A stretch of 64,000 nt of DNA, taken from assembly GCF_002813455.1 (NCBI RefSeq), contig NZ_PHHE01000001.1:4522001-4586000 (forward strand). Reading direction: 5' to 3'. The stretch's first letter is position 1, and the number at the start of each line of letters is the position of its first letter. Origin of the DNA: Pseudomonas baetica (GTDB lineage Bacteria; Pseudomonadota; Gammaproteobacteria; Pseudomonadales; Pseudomonadaceae). Of the stretch, positions 20,101-28,993 are shown in pieces. The position numbers and the translations under genes are program-made. Below the pieces are notes generated by a model that worked only from the letters and a program-made list of their open reading frames with translations, ran no database searches and was not told the origin of the DNA.

Positions 20101-20190
20101 TGTGGGAGCGGGCTTGCTCGCGAATAGGGTGTATCAGTCGACAGGTGAGTTGATTGACCCACCGCTTTCGCGAGCAAGCCCGCTCCCACA
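20101..20190. repeat. REP pair
   Basis: Inverted arms of the GTGGGAGCGGGCTTGCTCG family at 20101-20124 and about 20167-20190. It is followed by T8 and G10 homopolymers (20196-20213). Confidence 0.92.
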
Positions 20191-20218
20191 TTTGGTTTTT
20201 TTTGGGGGGGGGGCGGGA

Positions 20219-20524
20219 TCAGCGGTATACCGTGGCGATACCCTGGCGCTCTTCGATGCACTCGGGTGAGCCCATCTCGAACTCGCGACAAATCAGCGGA
20301 CGCTTCTCATAGATCGTGCACATCATCGTGTCGCGATCCAGTGCCGCACACCAGCCGTCGTCCAGACGCAGCATCACTTCGCCGCCCCACTCATCGGTAT
20401 CGATAAAGCGATCAGGCACGCCGGTGTCGGTGATCAGCATCACTTCGAGCTGGCAGCAGCACGCTGCGCAAGTCGAACAGGTGACCGCCGGTTCGGTGAT
20501 TTGCTGGTGGGGAATGGTTTTCAT
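20219..20524 (-). CDS. YkgJ-family cysteine-cluster protein
   Basis: A 101-residue protein with a CSTCAACC cluster near the N-terminus and further cysteines (WCAALD, MCTIYEKRPLICREF), the pattern of the YkgJ/CxxCxxCC family predicted to bind zinc or an Fe-S cluster. Function unknown. I use the ATG at 20524 (MKTIPHQQ); the frame upstream is a shadow. It lies 53 bp after the last gene of the light operon on the same strand, so it might be read through. A G10 run sits 5 bp past its stop. Confidence 0.85.
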   Translation of the reverse strand: MKTIPHQQITEPAVTCSTCAACCCQLEVMLITDTGVPDRFIDTDEWGGEVMLRLDDGWCAALDRDTMMCTIYEKRPLICREFEMGSPECIEERQGIATVYR

Positions 20525-20577
20525 GGCCGGCAGTGTAAGGCAGAGCTCGTCGAGTGTGTGAAAGCTCTGACGGACGC

Positions 20578-21069
20578 TCAGTGGCTCAGGCGTCGCGCCA
20601 TGCTGTGCAACAACGGAAACAGCAGTGCCCAAAGCAGGCCGATGCCGATCAGGGTCGGTAATTCGCCGTAGGGAAATTGCACCCCGGCCAGTCGTCCGCC
20701 GCCGTAGTACGACAATGCGCCGCCGACAGCGCCCAGTGCGGTGGCCAGCCACCATGGCCGTGCAGTCCACGCAAGGCAGTGACGCAGGGTCGTGGCGAGC
20801 AAGGCCCAGAGCAGCATCAGCCACAGCGGAATCAATGGTGACTGATCCTGGAACTCAAACACGCCAAGACCACGCAAAACGCTGTCCACCGCCGTACCGA
20901 CCAGCACCACGCAGAGAATCAAGCGACCTTCAGCCGCCCAACTGCTGATCCAGCGCAGATGAATCACCAGCACCGCCAGCGCCAGCAGCAGCCACAAACT
21001 GTTGCCGCCGAGCACACAGACCAGCCAGCCGATCTGGAACAACACGGCATTGGCGATCCGCTCAAGCAT
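20578..21069 (-). CDS. DUF2878 membrane protein (last gene of light operon)
   Basis: A 163-residue integral membrane protein with five or so hydrophobic segments, matching DUF2878. The family is often encoded beside Cfa-like methyltransferases and DUF1365 genes in photo-oxidative stress regulons. Function unknown. Its start overlaps the end of the upstream Cfa-like gene by 8 bp, so it is translationally coupled to it. Confidence 0.82.
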   Translation of the reverse strand: MLERIANAVLFQIGWLVCVLGGNSLWLLLALAVLVIHLRWISSWAAEGRLILCVVLVGTAVDSVLRGLGVFEFQDQSPLIPLWLMLLWALLATTLRHCLAWTARPWWLATALGAVGGALSYYGGGRLAGVQFPYGELPTLIGIGLLWALLFPLLHSMARRLSH

Positions 21070-22333
21070 CGAAGCGGCCGAGCAGTGGCGCGGGCATGGC
21101 GGCCGGTTTGGCCAGCAACAACTGCGCGGTGCCGATGGTGCGTTCGAGGAAGCCGCCCTCGCAGTAGCACAGGTAAAACTCCCACAGCCTGAGGAAATAA
21201 TCGTCGTAGCCCAGCTCGCTCAAGCGACTTTGGGCGCGGCGAAAATTCTCGTGCCACAGGCGCAGGGTTTTTGCGTAATGCAGGCCGAAGTCTTCCATGT
21301 GCAGCAGGTTCATATCGGTGTCGCGGCTGACCACCTCGAGCATCTTCTGCACAGAGGGCAGGGCGCCGCCGGGGAAGATGTAGCGCTGGATGAAATCGAC
21401 GCTGCGCTTGGCTTGCTCGTAGCGCTGTTCGCGAATGGTGATTGCCTGAATCAACATCAGGCCGTTGCTTTTGAGCAGGTGTGCACATTGTTTGAAGTAG
21501 GTCGGCAGGAAGCGATGGCCGACCGCTTCGATCATTTCGATCGACACCAGTTTGTCGTACTCGCCGGTGAGGTCGCGGTAGTCCTTGAGCAACAAGGTGA
21601 CTTGATCCTGCAAGCCCAGTTGTTCGATGCGTTTTGCGGTGAACGCGTACTGCTCTTTCGACAATGTGGTGGTGGTCACGCGGCAGCCATAATTCTGTGC
21701 GGCATAGAGTGCCATGCTGCCCCAACCGGTGCCGATTTCCAGCAGGTGATCCTCAGGCTTGAGCGCGAGCTTCTGGCAGATGCGCTCCAGTTTGTTCAGT
21801 TGCGCCTGTTCCAGACTGTCTTCGGGGGTGAGGAACTGCGCCGCCGAATACATCATGGTTGGGTCGAGAAATTGTTCGAAAAGATCGTTGCCGAGGTCGT
21901 AGTGCGCCGCGATGTTTTTCTGCGAACCCTTGCGCGTATTGCGATTGAGCCAGTGCAAGCCTTGCACCAGCGGCCGGCCGAGACGGGCAAGGCCGCCCTC
22001 CATTGCATCAAGTACGTCGAGGTTGCTGACAAACACTCGCACCACGGCGGTCAGGTCGGGCGAACTCCAGTAACCGTGGATGAAGGCCTCGCCAGCACCG
22101 ATCGAACCGCTGCTGGCGACCATGCCCCAGACCGCCGGATCCTGGATATGGATTTCCCCAAGCAGTGCACTGCCGGGATTGCCGAACAGCAGGTGCTCGC
22201 CCTCTTCGACGACCCGCAGATGCCCGTTTCTGAGCTGACCCAGTTGGCGCAACACGCCACGGCGCAGGAGCGAGCCGGTCAGGCCGTTGGTGCTGAACAG
22301 ATTGGCTTTGGCCGAGACGCTAGAGGATTTCAT
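21062..22333 (-). CDS. Cyclopropane-fatty-acyl-phospholipid synthase family (UfaM-like)
   Basis: A 423-residue SAM-dependent methyltransferase of the CFA synthase superfamily. The SAM loop is LEIGTGWGSMAL, followed by a conserved EMIEAVG and a C-terminal FYLCYCEGGF. The N-terminal domain (about 1-120) resembles the lipid-binding region of E. coli Cfa. In this gene context, with DUF1365, an amine-oxidase-like protein and a photolyase, it is more likely a light-induced unsaturated-lipid methylase than housekeeping Cfa. I use the ATG at 22333, overlapping the DUF1365 gene by 14 bp. Confidence 0.88.
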   Translation of the reverse strand: MKSSSVSAKANLFSTNGLTGSLLRRGVLRQLGQLRNGHLRVVEEGEHLLFGNPGSALLGEIHIQDPAVWGMVASSGSIGAGEAFIHGYWSSPDLTAVVRVFVSNLDVLDAMEGGLARLGRPLVQGLHWLNRNTRKGSQKNIAAHYDLGNDLFEQFLDPTMMYSAAQFLTPEDSLEQAQLNKLERICQKLALKPEDHLLEIGTGWGSMALYAAQNYGCRVTTTTLSKEQYAFTAKRIEQLGLQDQVTLLLKDYRDLTGEYDKLVSIEMIEAVGHRFLPTYFKQCAHLLKSNGLMLIQAITIREQRYEQAKRSVDFIQRYIFPGGALPSVQKMLEVVSRDTDMNLLHMEDFGLHYAKTLRLWHENFRRAQSRLSELGYDDYFLRLWEFYLCYCEGGFLERTIGTAQLLLAKPAAMPAPLLGRFDA

Positions 22334-23135
22334 GGCGGCGCTCCTTGGGAAGCACGGTGGCGGTTTGAAAGCTGCCGTCAGCAGCCTTGTGAGGGAAGAT
22401 CGGTGCACGCTTGAGCAACAGGCGCAGCGCCTGCCAGTAAATCGCCAGAGCCGTTTTTGCCGTCATCCATGGAAAGCGCCGCAAATAGCGATGCAAGTTG
22501 GCGCGGTCGAGTGTTTCGCGTTTCAGGCTGAGGGTGGCATCGAACAGTTTGTGTTCGCCCTGCCAGTCCGCCATGTGCACGCCGAGGCTTTGCGCGGCGG
22601 GGCTGAAACTCATGCGGTATTCCAGATCGCGCGGCAGAAATGGCGAAACGTGAAAGGCTTTGGCCACAGCGAAGTGTTGATGGAAGTCGTGCACGTTCGC
22701 CGGGGGCCGGGCAGGCAATACGTAGTGATAACGCTCGCGCCACGGCGTGTTGGTCACTTCGCAAAGGATTGCCGCCAGTTGCCCGTCAGCCTCATGGCAA
22801 TAAAAGAAACTCACGGGATTGAATGCCAGGCCCCAACTGCGCGGCTGGGTCAGCAGGCAGATCGAACCTTGTGGTTCATGCCCGATAGCCTCGGCGACCC
22901 GCTGGCGTACCGCATCGATAAGACGGACGCCGCGCCCGGTGAAGACTTTCAGGTAGTCGGTCTCGCGAAACGAGAACGGCGCGAACCGGCTGTTTCCCGC
23001 CAATGGCGATAGTCCGAGCACCGTGTCCTGCTCGGCCAGATCCAGATACAGCAGACCGATCCGGTAGCGGAACTCGTGCCGGCGCGGCGAGAAACGGCGA
23101 TGGCCGATCCAGCCGCTGTAAAGGGCGCTGTTCAT
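22320..23135 (-). CDS. DUF1365 protein
   Basis: A 271-residue protein with the conserved family stretches HRRFSPRRHEFRYR, NPVSFFYC and a late AKTALAIYWQALRL helix. DUF1365 proteins co-occur with Cfa-like and FAD amine-oxidase-like genes, and are thought to take part in lipid modification under singlet-oxygen stress; the reaction is unknown. It overlaps both neighbours (14 bp and 4 bp). Confidence 0.88.
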   Translation of the reverse strand: MNSALYSGWIGHRRFSPRRHEFRYRIGLLYLDLAEQDTVLGLSPLAGNSRFAPFSFRETDYLKVFTGRGVRLIDAVRQRVAEAIGHEPQGSICLLTQPRSWGLAFNPVSFFYCHEADGQLAAILCEVTNTPWRERYHYVLPARPPANVHDFHQHFAVAKAFHVSPFLPRDLEYRMSFSPAAQSLGVHMADWQGEHKLFDATLSLKRETLDRANLHRYLRRFPWMTAKTALAIYWQALRLLLKRAPIFPHKAADGSFQTATVLPKERRHEIL

Positions 23136-24379
23136 AAGGTTTCCCCGAACGCGGCGGCCACGCGCAAACCGCTGACCACGCCGTCTTCATGAAAACCGTT
23201 GGCCCAGTAGGCGCCGCAATAATGGGTGTTCTGCACGCCGTCCAGTTCGGCCCAGCGATTTTGCGCGGCTACGGCAGCGAGGCTGAATTGCGGGTGGGCG
23301 TAGGTGTATCTGGCGAGCACCTTCAACGGACTGATGCCGGCACTCTGGTTGAGGCTGACGCAGAAAGTGGTGTCGCTCTCGATCCCTTGCAGGATGTTCA
23401 TGTCGTAAGTGACGGCCGCGTGGGTAGGGCCGGCACCGCTCAAGCGGTAATTCCAACTGGCCCAGGCAAGTTTGCGTGTCGGCAACAGACGCGTGTCGGT
23501 GTGCAACACGACTTCGTTGTCGGCGTAGGGCAGGGCGCCGAGAATCGCCCGTTCGGCGTCGCTCGGGGTCGCCAGCAGGTGCAAGGCCTGATCGCTGTGG
23601 CAGGCAAACACCACTTTGTCGAAATGCTCGATGCCCGCCGGGCTGTGGATAACTACGCCGTGTGCGTCGCGATCGACCCGGGTCACCGGGCAATTCAGGC
23701 GAATCCGGTCCCTGAAAGTGGCGGTCAGTGGTTCGATATAGGCGCTGGAGCCCCCTTCGATAACCTGCCACTGCGGGCGATCACTGACTGACAGCAGCCC
23801 GTGATTCTTGAAGAAGCGCACAAAGAACTGCAGCGGAAAATTGAGCATCTCGGCCATCGGCATCGACCAGATCGCCGAGCCCATCGGCACGATGTAATGC
23901 AGGATGAAGCGCTCGCCGTAACCGCCGGCCTTGAGGTAGTCATCGAGGGTGGTGTCGGCGGCGATCCGTTGTTCGGCCAGGTCGCGCTGGGCTTCTTTGT
24001 TGAAGCGCAGGATGTCGCGCAGCATGCCCCAGAAGCCCGGCGAAAACACATTGCTGCGCTGGGCAAACAGGCTGTTGAGGTTGTTGCCGTTGTACTCCAG
24101 GCCGGTGTCCGGATCGGTCACCGAAAAGCTCATTTCGGTCGGTTTGAACGGCACGCCGAGCTGGCCGAGCAAGCGGATGAAGTTGGGGTAAGTCCAGTCG
24201 TTGAATACGATGAACCCGGTGTCCACCGCGTATTGGCGATCATCGACCGTCACCTGCACGGTGTGGGTGTGGCCACCGATCCAGTCGCTGGCCTCAAACA
24301 CCGTGACTTCATGTCGGCGATTGAGCAGGTAGGCGCAGGTCAGCCCTGCAATCCCGCTGCCGATAATGGCGATTTTCAT
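23132..24379 (-). CDS. FAD-dependent amine-oxidase-like protein
   Basis: A 415-residue flavoprotein. It has the dinucleotide-binding GSGIAGLTCAYLL at residues 7-19, a following acidic residue (TVFEASDWIGGHT), and a C-terminal YCGAYWANGFHEDGV that closes the FAD site. It belongs to the COG2907 group, typical of ChrR/RpoE and light-response gene sets, where it may desaturate or oxidise a lipid. It overlaps the SDR gene upstream and the DUF1365 gene downstream by 4 bp each (ATGA-type). Confidence 0.9.
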   Translation of the reverse strand: MKIAIIGSGIAGLTCAYLLNRRHEVTVFEASDWIGGHTHTVQVTVDDRQYAVDTGFIVFNDWTYPNFIRLLGQLGVPFKPTEMSFSVTDPDTGLEYNGNNLNSLFAQRSNVFSPGFWGMLRDILRFNKEAQRDLAEQRIAADTTLDDYLKAGGYGERFILHYIVPMGSAIWSMPMAEMLNFPLQFFVRFFKNHGLLSVSDRPQWQVIEGGSSAYIEPLTATFRDRIRLNCPVTRVDRDAHGVVIHSPAGIEHFDKVVFACHSDQALHLLATPSDAERAILGALPYADNEVVLHTDTRLLPTRKLAWASWNYRLSGAGPTHAAVTYDMNILQGIESDTTFCVSLNQSAGISPLKVLARYTYAHPQFSLAAVAAQNRWAELDGVQNTHYCGAYWANGFHEDGVVSGLRVAAAFGETL

Positions 24380-25158
24380 GCCGGGTCTCGCAGTGGCGGT
24401 TGTTTACGCACCATGCGTTTGCCAATCGCCAGTTGCAGGCGCGCAGGCAATTTCGACAAGGGCCACAGCGCCGCAATGAACAACGCCGGGAAAGCGATTT
24501 CCAGTGGGCGATCCTTGAGTTTGGCGAAGATGTGCCGGGCGGCTTTATCCACAGGCCAGCTCAGAGGCATCGGGAAATCGTTCCTGGCGGTTAACGGGGT
24601 CTCGACAAAACCCGGGCTGACCACGGTGACTTCAATGCCTTCATCCGCCAGATCAATACGTAACGATTCGAACAGATAGCGCAGGCCAGCCTTCGATGCA
24701 CCATAGGCTTCGGCCCTTGGCAGCGGCATGTAAGTCACCGAACTTGCGACCCCTACCAGATGCGGCGCCGTGCCATTGCGCAGTAACGGCAGGGCGGCTT
24801 CGATACAATAAGCGCTGGCGAGCAGATTGGTGCGCACCACGTGTTCGACGATGGAAGAATCGAATTGCCGGGCATCGACATATTCACAGGTGCCGGCATT
24901 GAGGATCACCGTGTCCAGTGAGCCCCAGTCCTCGCTGATCTGCTGGCCGATTTCCCGCACGGTCTGGCTGTTGGTCAGATCACCCGGTACCACCAGCACT
25001 TGTCCGGGATAACGTTGCGACAATACTTTGAGCGGGGCGATCTGACGGGAGCTAACGGCCAGATGCGCGCCGGTTTTCAGAATCTCTTCAGCCAGTGCCG
25101 CGCCGATGCCACTGCTGGCACCGGTCAGCCAATAACGCCGTGGAGGTGTACGACTCAT
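24376..25158 (-). CDS. Short-chain dehydrogenase/reductase
   Basis: A 260-residue classical SDR with the cofactor loop TGASSGIG (residues 13-20), the NAG motif (LNAGTC) and the catalytic YGASK. Its substrate is unknown; within this operon it could act on an oxidised or modified lipid. It overlaps both neighbours by 4 bp. Confidence 0.92.
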   Translation of the reverse strand: MSRTPPRRYWLTGASSGIGAALAEEILKTGAHLAVSSRQIAPLKVLSQRYPGQVLVVPGDLTNSQTVREIGQQISEDWGSLDTVILNAGTCEYVDARQFDSSIVEHVVRTNLLASAYCIEAALPLLRNGTAPHLVGVASSVTYMPLPRAEAYGASKAGLRYLFESLRIDLADEGIEVTVVSPGFVETPLTARNDFPMPLSWPVDKAARHIFAKLKDRPLEIAFPALFIAALWPLSKLPARLQLAIGKRMVRKQPPLRDPA

Positions 25159-25577
25159 CCCATTCTCCTTTTCAACCAGGCGATCACCCGGCCCAATACT
25201 GGTAAGTGTTCATACAGCAATGCCCCGGCATCGAAATAATCCCGGTGGCGATAAACCTTGTCGCGCCAAAGCAGATGCGAGCAGCCGCCGACGCGGATCT
25301 CCCGGCCACTGGCCAGGCGCGGGTGGCGATAACTCATGACCCAGCGCAGGTAGCCTTCACCCTCGCCGATCTGATCGAAACCGTGGAAGTCGAAATGCAG
25401 CTCACTGACGTTGGCATAAAGTTCACCAAAGTAACTGCGCAATTGCGCGAGTCCCTGAACTTCATGCAGCGGATCAGTGAAATGAACGTCTTCGCTGTAC
25501 AGCTCGCCCAGGCGGTGCAGGTTGTCTTTGTTCAACCCGGAAAATTGCCGGGCGAAGCTGCGCAGGAATTCACTCAT
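25155..25577 (-). CDS. NTF2-like/SnoaL-like protein
   Basis: A 140-residue single-domain alpha+beta-barrel protein. It shows the family pattern FARQFSGLNKDNLHRLGELYSEDVHFTDP in several short blocks, then LRSYFGELYANV, with a WRDKVYRHRDYFDAG end strand. Such folds bind small hydrophobic ligands or catalyse simple eliminations. It sits between photolyase (8-bp overlap) and SDR (4-bp overlap), so it belongs to the same message. Confidence 0.85.
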   Translation of the reverse strand: MSEFLRSFARQFSGLNKDNLHRLGELYSEDVHFTDPLHEVQGLAQLRSYFGELYANVSELHFDFHGFDQIGEGEGYLRWVMSYRHPRLASGREIRVGGCSHLLWRDKVYRHRDYFDAGALLYEHLPVLGRVIAWLKRRMG

Positions 25578-27015
25578 GATCGACTCCGGCCGGTTGCCGG
25601 GACGGCAGATTCTTGAACGCAGTCAGCGCCCGTTCCCGCGAAGCACTGAGGTTGACGATGGGCTGTGGATAGTCCGCGACGCCGAACAGGCCACCGGCAC
25701 TGGCCGGGTTATGCACTTCCTTTTTGTTCAGTTTGGCCAGCTCAGGCAGCCAGTGCTTGATGAACAGACCTTCGCTGTCGAATTTTTCCGACTGGCTCAG
25801 CGGGTTGAAAATGCGGAAGTACGGTGCCGAATCAGTGCCGGTTGACGAACTCCATTGCCAGCCACCGTTGTTCGCCGCCAGATCCCCGTCGATCAGATGG
25901 CGCATGAAAAAGCGTTCGCCTTCACGCCAGTCGATCAGCAGGTTCTTGGTCAGGAACATCGCCACCACCATGCGCAGGCGATTGTGCATCCAGCCGGTTT
26001 CGAGCAGTTGGCGCATGGCGGCATCGATGATCGGCAGGCCGGTGCGCGCTTCTTGCCACGCGGCGAGTTCGTCCGGCGCGTTGCGCCAGGCCAGCGCTTC
26101 GGTCTCTGGACGAAATGCGCGATGGCGCGAGACTCGTGGATAACCCACCAGAATGTGTTTGTAGAATTCGCGCCACAGCAGCTCATTGATCCAGGTGACA
26201 GCGCCGACCTTGCCGCTTTCGAATTCACCCTGATTGCTTTGCAACGCGGCGTGCAGACATTGGCGTGGCGAGATCACGCCAGCGGCCAGATACGCCGAAA
26301 GCTGACTGGTGCCGGGCTTGGCCGGAAAGTCGCGCTCGTTCTTGTAGTAATCGATTTGTGCGTCGGCAAACGTGTCGAGACGGCGCCTGGCTTGCTGTTC
26401 GCCGGCGGGCCAGAGGGCGCGCAGCGATTCGCTCGGAGTGGCAAAACCTTTGACGGATGCCGGAACCGGATCACTGTCGATGGCCTGCGGCGACTGTTTG
26501 CCGGGTGCTTTCACCAGCGCCGGCATCGAGCGATGCAGGCGTTCATAGCAGACCTTGCGGAACTGGCTGAACACCTGAAAGTAGGTACCGGTTTTGGTCA
26601 GCACCGTGCCAGGCTTGAACAGCAACTGATCAAGGTAGCTGTGAAATTCGATGCCCTCGGCCTGCAATGCCTTGGCCACCGCGGCATCGCGGCGGCTTTC
26701 GTGGATGCCATATTCCTCGTTGACGTGCAGCGCTTCGATGTTCAGTTGTCGACAAAGCTTGAGCAGTTCCGTCGGCGCCTGATCCCAATGCGTTGCAGTG
26801 CGAATCAACAATGGAATGTTCAGTTGGCCGAGACTTTTGCTCAGTTCGCCGAGATTGCGCAGCCAGAAGTCGACCTTGCACGGGGCGTCGTCGTGTTCCT
26901 GCCATTGCTGGGGGCTCAACAGATACACGGCGACCGTCGGGCCGCGGGCAGCGGCGGCCGCGAGGGCGGTGTTGTCATGTTGGCGCAGGTCGCTGCGCAG
27001 CCAGATCAATTGCAT
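25570..27015 (-). CDS. phrB: Deoxyribodipyrimidine photolyase
   Basis: A 481-residue class I CPD photolyase, which uses blue light and FADH- to split cyclobutane pyrimidine dimers. The N-terminal antenna domain starts LIWLRSDLRQHDN. The FAD domain shows ELLWREFYKH, the LRMVVAMFLTKNLL helix, and NNGGWQWSSSTGTD with the electron-transfer Trp. The frame also offers an ATG at 27036 whose TAATG overlaps the regulator's stop, which would add seven residues; the family usually starts MQLIW. It lies directly after its probable regulator. Confidence 0.95.
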   Translation of the reverse strand: MQLIWLRSDLRQHDNTALAAAAARGPTVAVYLLSPQQWQEHDDAPCKVDFWLRNLGELSKSLGQLNIPLLIRTATHWDQAPTELLKLCRQLNIEALHVNEEYGIHESRRDAAVAKALQAEGIEFHSYLDQLLFKPGTVLTKTGTYFQVFSQFRKVCYERLHRSMPALVKAPGKQSPQAIDSDPVPASVKGFATPSESLRALWPAGEQQARRRLDTFADAQIDYYKNERDFPAKPGTSQLSAYLAAGVISPRQCLHAALQSNQGEFESGKVGAVTWINELLWREFYKHILVGYPRVSRHRAFRPETEALAWRNAPDELAAWQEARTGLPIIDAAMRQLLETGWMHNRLRMVVAMFLTKNLLIDWREGERFFMRHLIDGDLAANNGGWQWSSSTGTDSAPYFRIFNPLSQSEKFDSEGLFIKHWLPELAKLNKKEVHNPASAGGLFGVADYPQPIVNLSASRERALTAFKNLPSRQPAGVDHE

Positions 27016-27035
27016 GTCGGTCTTCACTGAGTTCA

Positions 27036-27977
27036 TTAAATCAGCCCACGCTCGACGAGCACCTGATGCGCCGAAAGCGGATCTTCAGCCAGGTACAAAT
27101 CAGCCATTTCGGTAGTTCTTACGGACAACTCGGCGTGGTGGATGCACACCGTTGGTCCGGCAATCATTTTTGAGCATTCGACACCCGCCAAAAGTTTCGG
27201 CAACTGCCCGACTTGCATGGCTTTGCTGGAATACAGCAGTACGCCACGGGCTTGCAGATGCTCGACCGCCAGTGCCAGTTCTCCGGCCGGCAGCGGCCAG
27301 TCAAACACTTGCACCGGGCAATCGGCGCTACTGATCAGCCACGCGCATAGCCACAGATGAGGTTCCAGTGGCAGGTCGGAATGATTGATCAGCAACAGAG
27401 GAGCGGCGTGCAATTGACGATTGTTATGGTAGATGCGTGCGCCGAATTTGCTGCGCAACCACGAATAAAAAAACACTCGCTCCATCTGCGCGCCGAACTG
27501 GCCCTGCCAACGCTGTTCGAGTTCGGCCAGCAGCGGCATCAGTAATTGCTCGCACAGCGTGCGTGGTGGATAGAGCGCCATGGCTTGATTGACGCTGTCT
27601 TCGACGGCGCGTTCGTCAAGCTGGGTGACGGCCGTCAGGAGGATGTGGTGCAACCGTTGCCAGTCGTTTTCCACCGTTTCGCTGAAGGCTTGTGGCGTGT
27701 CGAGCAGCGGCTTGACCTGACTGACCGCAACCCCACGGTTGAGCCAGGTGAGGATGGTCAGAATGCGTTGCACATGATCGGCCGAATACAGCCGATGGCC
27801 CTTGGGTGTGCGTTGCGGGATGACCAGTCCATAGCGACGTTCCCACGCGCGCAGCGTGATCGCATTGACGCCGGTCTGGCGCGCCACTTCACGAATCGGC
27901 AGCCAGCCTTCGTCGAGGGCTTTCTTGAAGTCGGCGCCGAGGTCTTCCTGGGCGCTTGAGTCGGTTTTTTCGTTCAT
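27036..27977 (-). CDS. LitR/CarH-like MerR regulator lacking the B12 motif
   Basis: A 313-residue regulator with an N-terminal MerR HTH (residues about 25-90: LPIREVARQTGVNAITLRAWERRYGL, read in two parts) and a C-terminal region matching the helical and Rossmann parts of cobalamin-binding LitR/CarH. The helical motif that normally reads W...EH here is W-x9-ER (EHxx replaced), and the DxHxxG loop that holds the cobalt-ligating His is absent. This is what is expected of the B12-independent class of LitR known from P. putida. It overlaps the upstream gene (TAATG) and precedes phrB, so it likely autoregulates the operon. Confidence 0.88.
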   Translation of the reverse strand: MNEKTDSSAQEDLGADFKKALDEGWLPIREVARQTGVNAITLRAWERRYGLVIPQRTPKGHRLYSADHVQRILTILTWLNRGVAVSQVKPLLDTPQAFSETVENDWQRLHHILLTAVTQLDERAVEDSVNQAMALYPPRTLCEQLLMPLLAELEQRWQGQFGAQMERVFFYSWLRSKFGARIYHNNRQLHAAPLLLINHSDLPLEPHLWLCAWLISSADCPVQVFDWPLPAGELALAVEHLQARGVLLYSSKAMQVGQLPKLLAGVECSKMIAGPTVCIHHAELSVRTTEMADLYLAEDPLSAHQVLVERGLI

Positions 27978-28939
27978 TAGATAGCGTTTCGCAGGCTGAG
28001 ATTTTCCGGGTGCGGTTGCAGGTAGACCTGCTGCGCAATGTACGGGTCCGGATGGAGGCGAAAGTGATGTTTGAGCAGCGTCAGCGGCACCACCAGCGGC
28101 ACGATGCCGTGGCGATACTGGCCGATGACGTGCTGCATTTCCTGTTTGTCTTCGGCAGTGATGACCTGCTTCAGGTAACCGCTGATGTGCTGCAAGACAT
28201 TGCTGTGGGTGCGCCGGGTTGCGCACTTTTTCAACGCCGCCATCAGCTCGCTGAAGTAGCGCGGGCCGAGTTCGGCCGGGTCGGTGTGGCCCATGTTGCC
28301 GAGCATGTTGCCCAGCGTTTTGTATTGCACCGGGTTGTGCGCCATCAGCAGGTATTTGTAGCGCGAGTGAAATTCTGTGAGAACGCGCCGGCTCAGGCCT
28401 TCGGCAAGCACCTGCTGCCATTCGCTGTAGGCGAGCACGCGGGTAATGAAGTTTTCCCGCAGTACCGGGTCGTTCAAGCGACCGGCTTCTTCCACCGGCA
28501 AGTCGGGGTGCCGGGCACAGAAAGCCTGGGCGTAGATGCCACGTCCGCCGCCGTTCACTGGCGCGCCGTTGGCGCCATAGACCTTGACCCGTTCCAGCCC
28601 GCAGGACGGCGATTGCTGCATGAAGATGTAGCCGCAGATGTCATTGAGTTCGCCAGCCATTTTCTCGCCGTATTCGGCCAGTGGCGCGGTGACGTTGATC
28701 GTCGGGTTGACGGTGCCGATGGCTTCGGGGCTTTCTGTGTCGCCGACCAGACGAATCGGCTCGCGGGGAATCCCCAGGCCGATAGCGACTTCCGGGCAGA
28801 CCGGGACGAATTCGAAATGTTCTGCGAGCGTGCGGCTGCACAGTCGCGATTCCTTGTGTCCGCCGTTGTAGCGCACCTCGGCGCCCAGCAGGCAGGCGCT
28901 GATGGCTATCTTTGGTTTGAGCGCAGAAGGTTCGGACAT
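27977..28939 (-). CDS. DUF523 and DUF1722 protein (YbgA-like), first gene of light operon
   Basis: A 320-residue two-domain protein. DUF523 (about 1-150) has SACLLGAEVRYNGGHK and an SPSCG motif with conserved cysteines; DUF1722 (about 195-310) has HSRYKYLLMAHNP. The pair often occurs next to photolyase and MerR genes. The biochemical role is unsettled; DUF523 has been linked to tRNA or thiouracil metabolism. The ATG at 28939 is the first start after the double-operator promoter. Confidence 0.88.
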   Translation of the reverse strand: MSEPSALKPKIAISACLLGAEVRYNGGHKESRLCSRTLAEHFEFVPVCPEVAIGLGIPREPIRLVGDTESPEAIGTVNPTINVTAPLAEYGEKMAGELNDICGYIFMQQSPSCGLERVKVYGANGAPVNGGGRGIYAQAFCARHPDLPVEEAGRLNDPVLRENFITRVLAYSEWQQVLAEGLSRRVLTEFHSRYKYLLMAHNPVQYKTLGNMLGNMGHTDPAELGPRYFSELMAALKKCATRRTHSNVLQHISGYLKQVITAEDKQEMQHVIGQYRHGIVPLVVPLTLLKHHFRLHPDPYIAQQVYLQPHPENLSLRNAI

Positions 28940-28959
28940 GAGCACCTCGAATCTATTCC

Positions 28960-28983
28960 TGTACACAGAGTTATCTCTGTACA
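28960..28983. promoter_or_regulatory. LitR-type operator A, TGTACA-N12-TGTACA
   Basis: A perfect palindromic half-site pair with a 12-bp spacer, 21 bp upstream of the DUF523/1722 start, between the predicted -10 box and the gene. The half-sites match the operator form I recall for P. putida LitR-type regulators (TRTACA-N12-TGTAYA; from memory). Confidence 0.75.
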
Positions 28984-28993
28984 ACTTTTCTTT

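Noticed and set aside
21002-22414. 470-codon open frame opposite the Cfa-like gene
   Set aside because: A shadow frame; the minus-strand product is a complete methyltransferase in a tightly overlapping operon.
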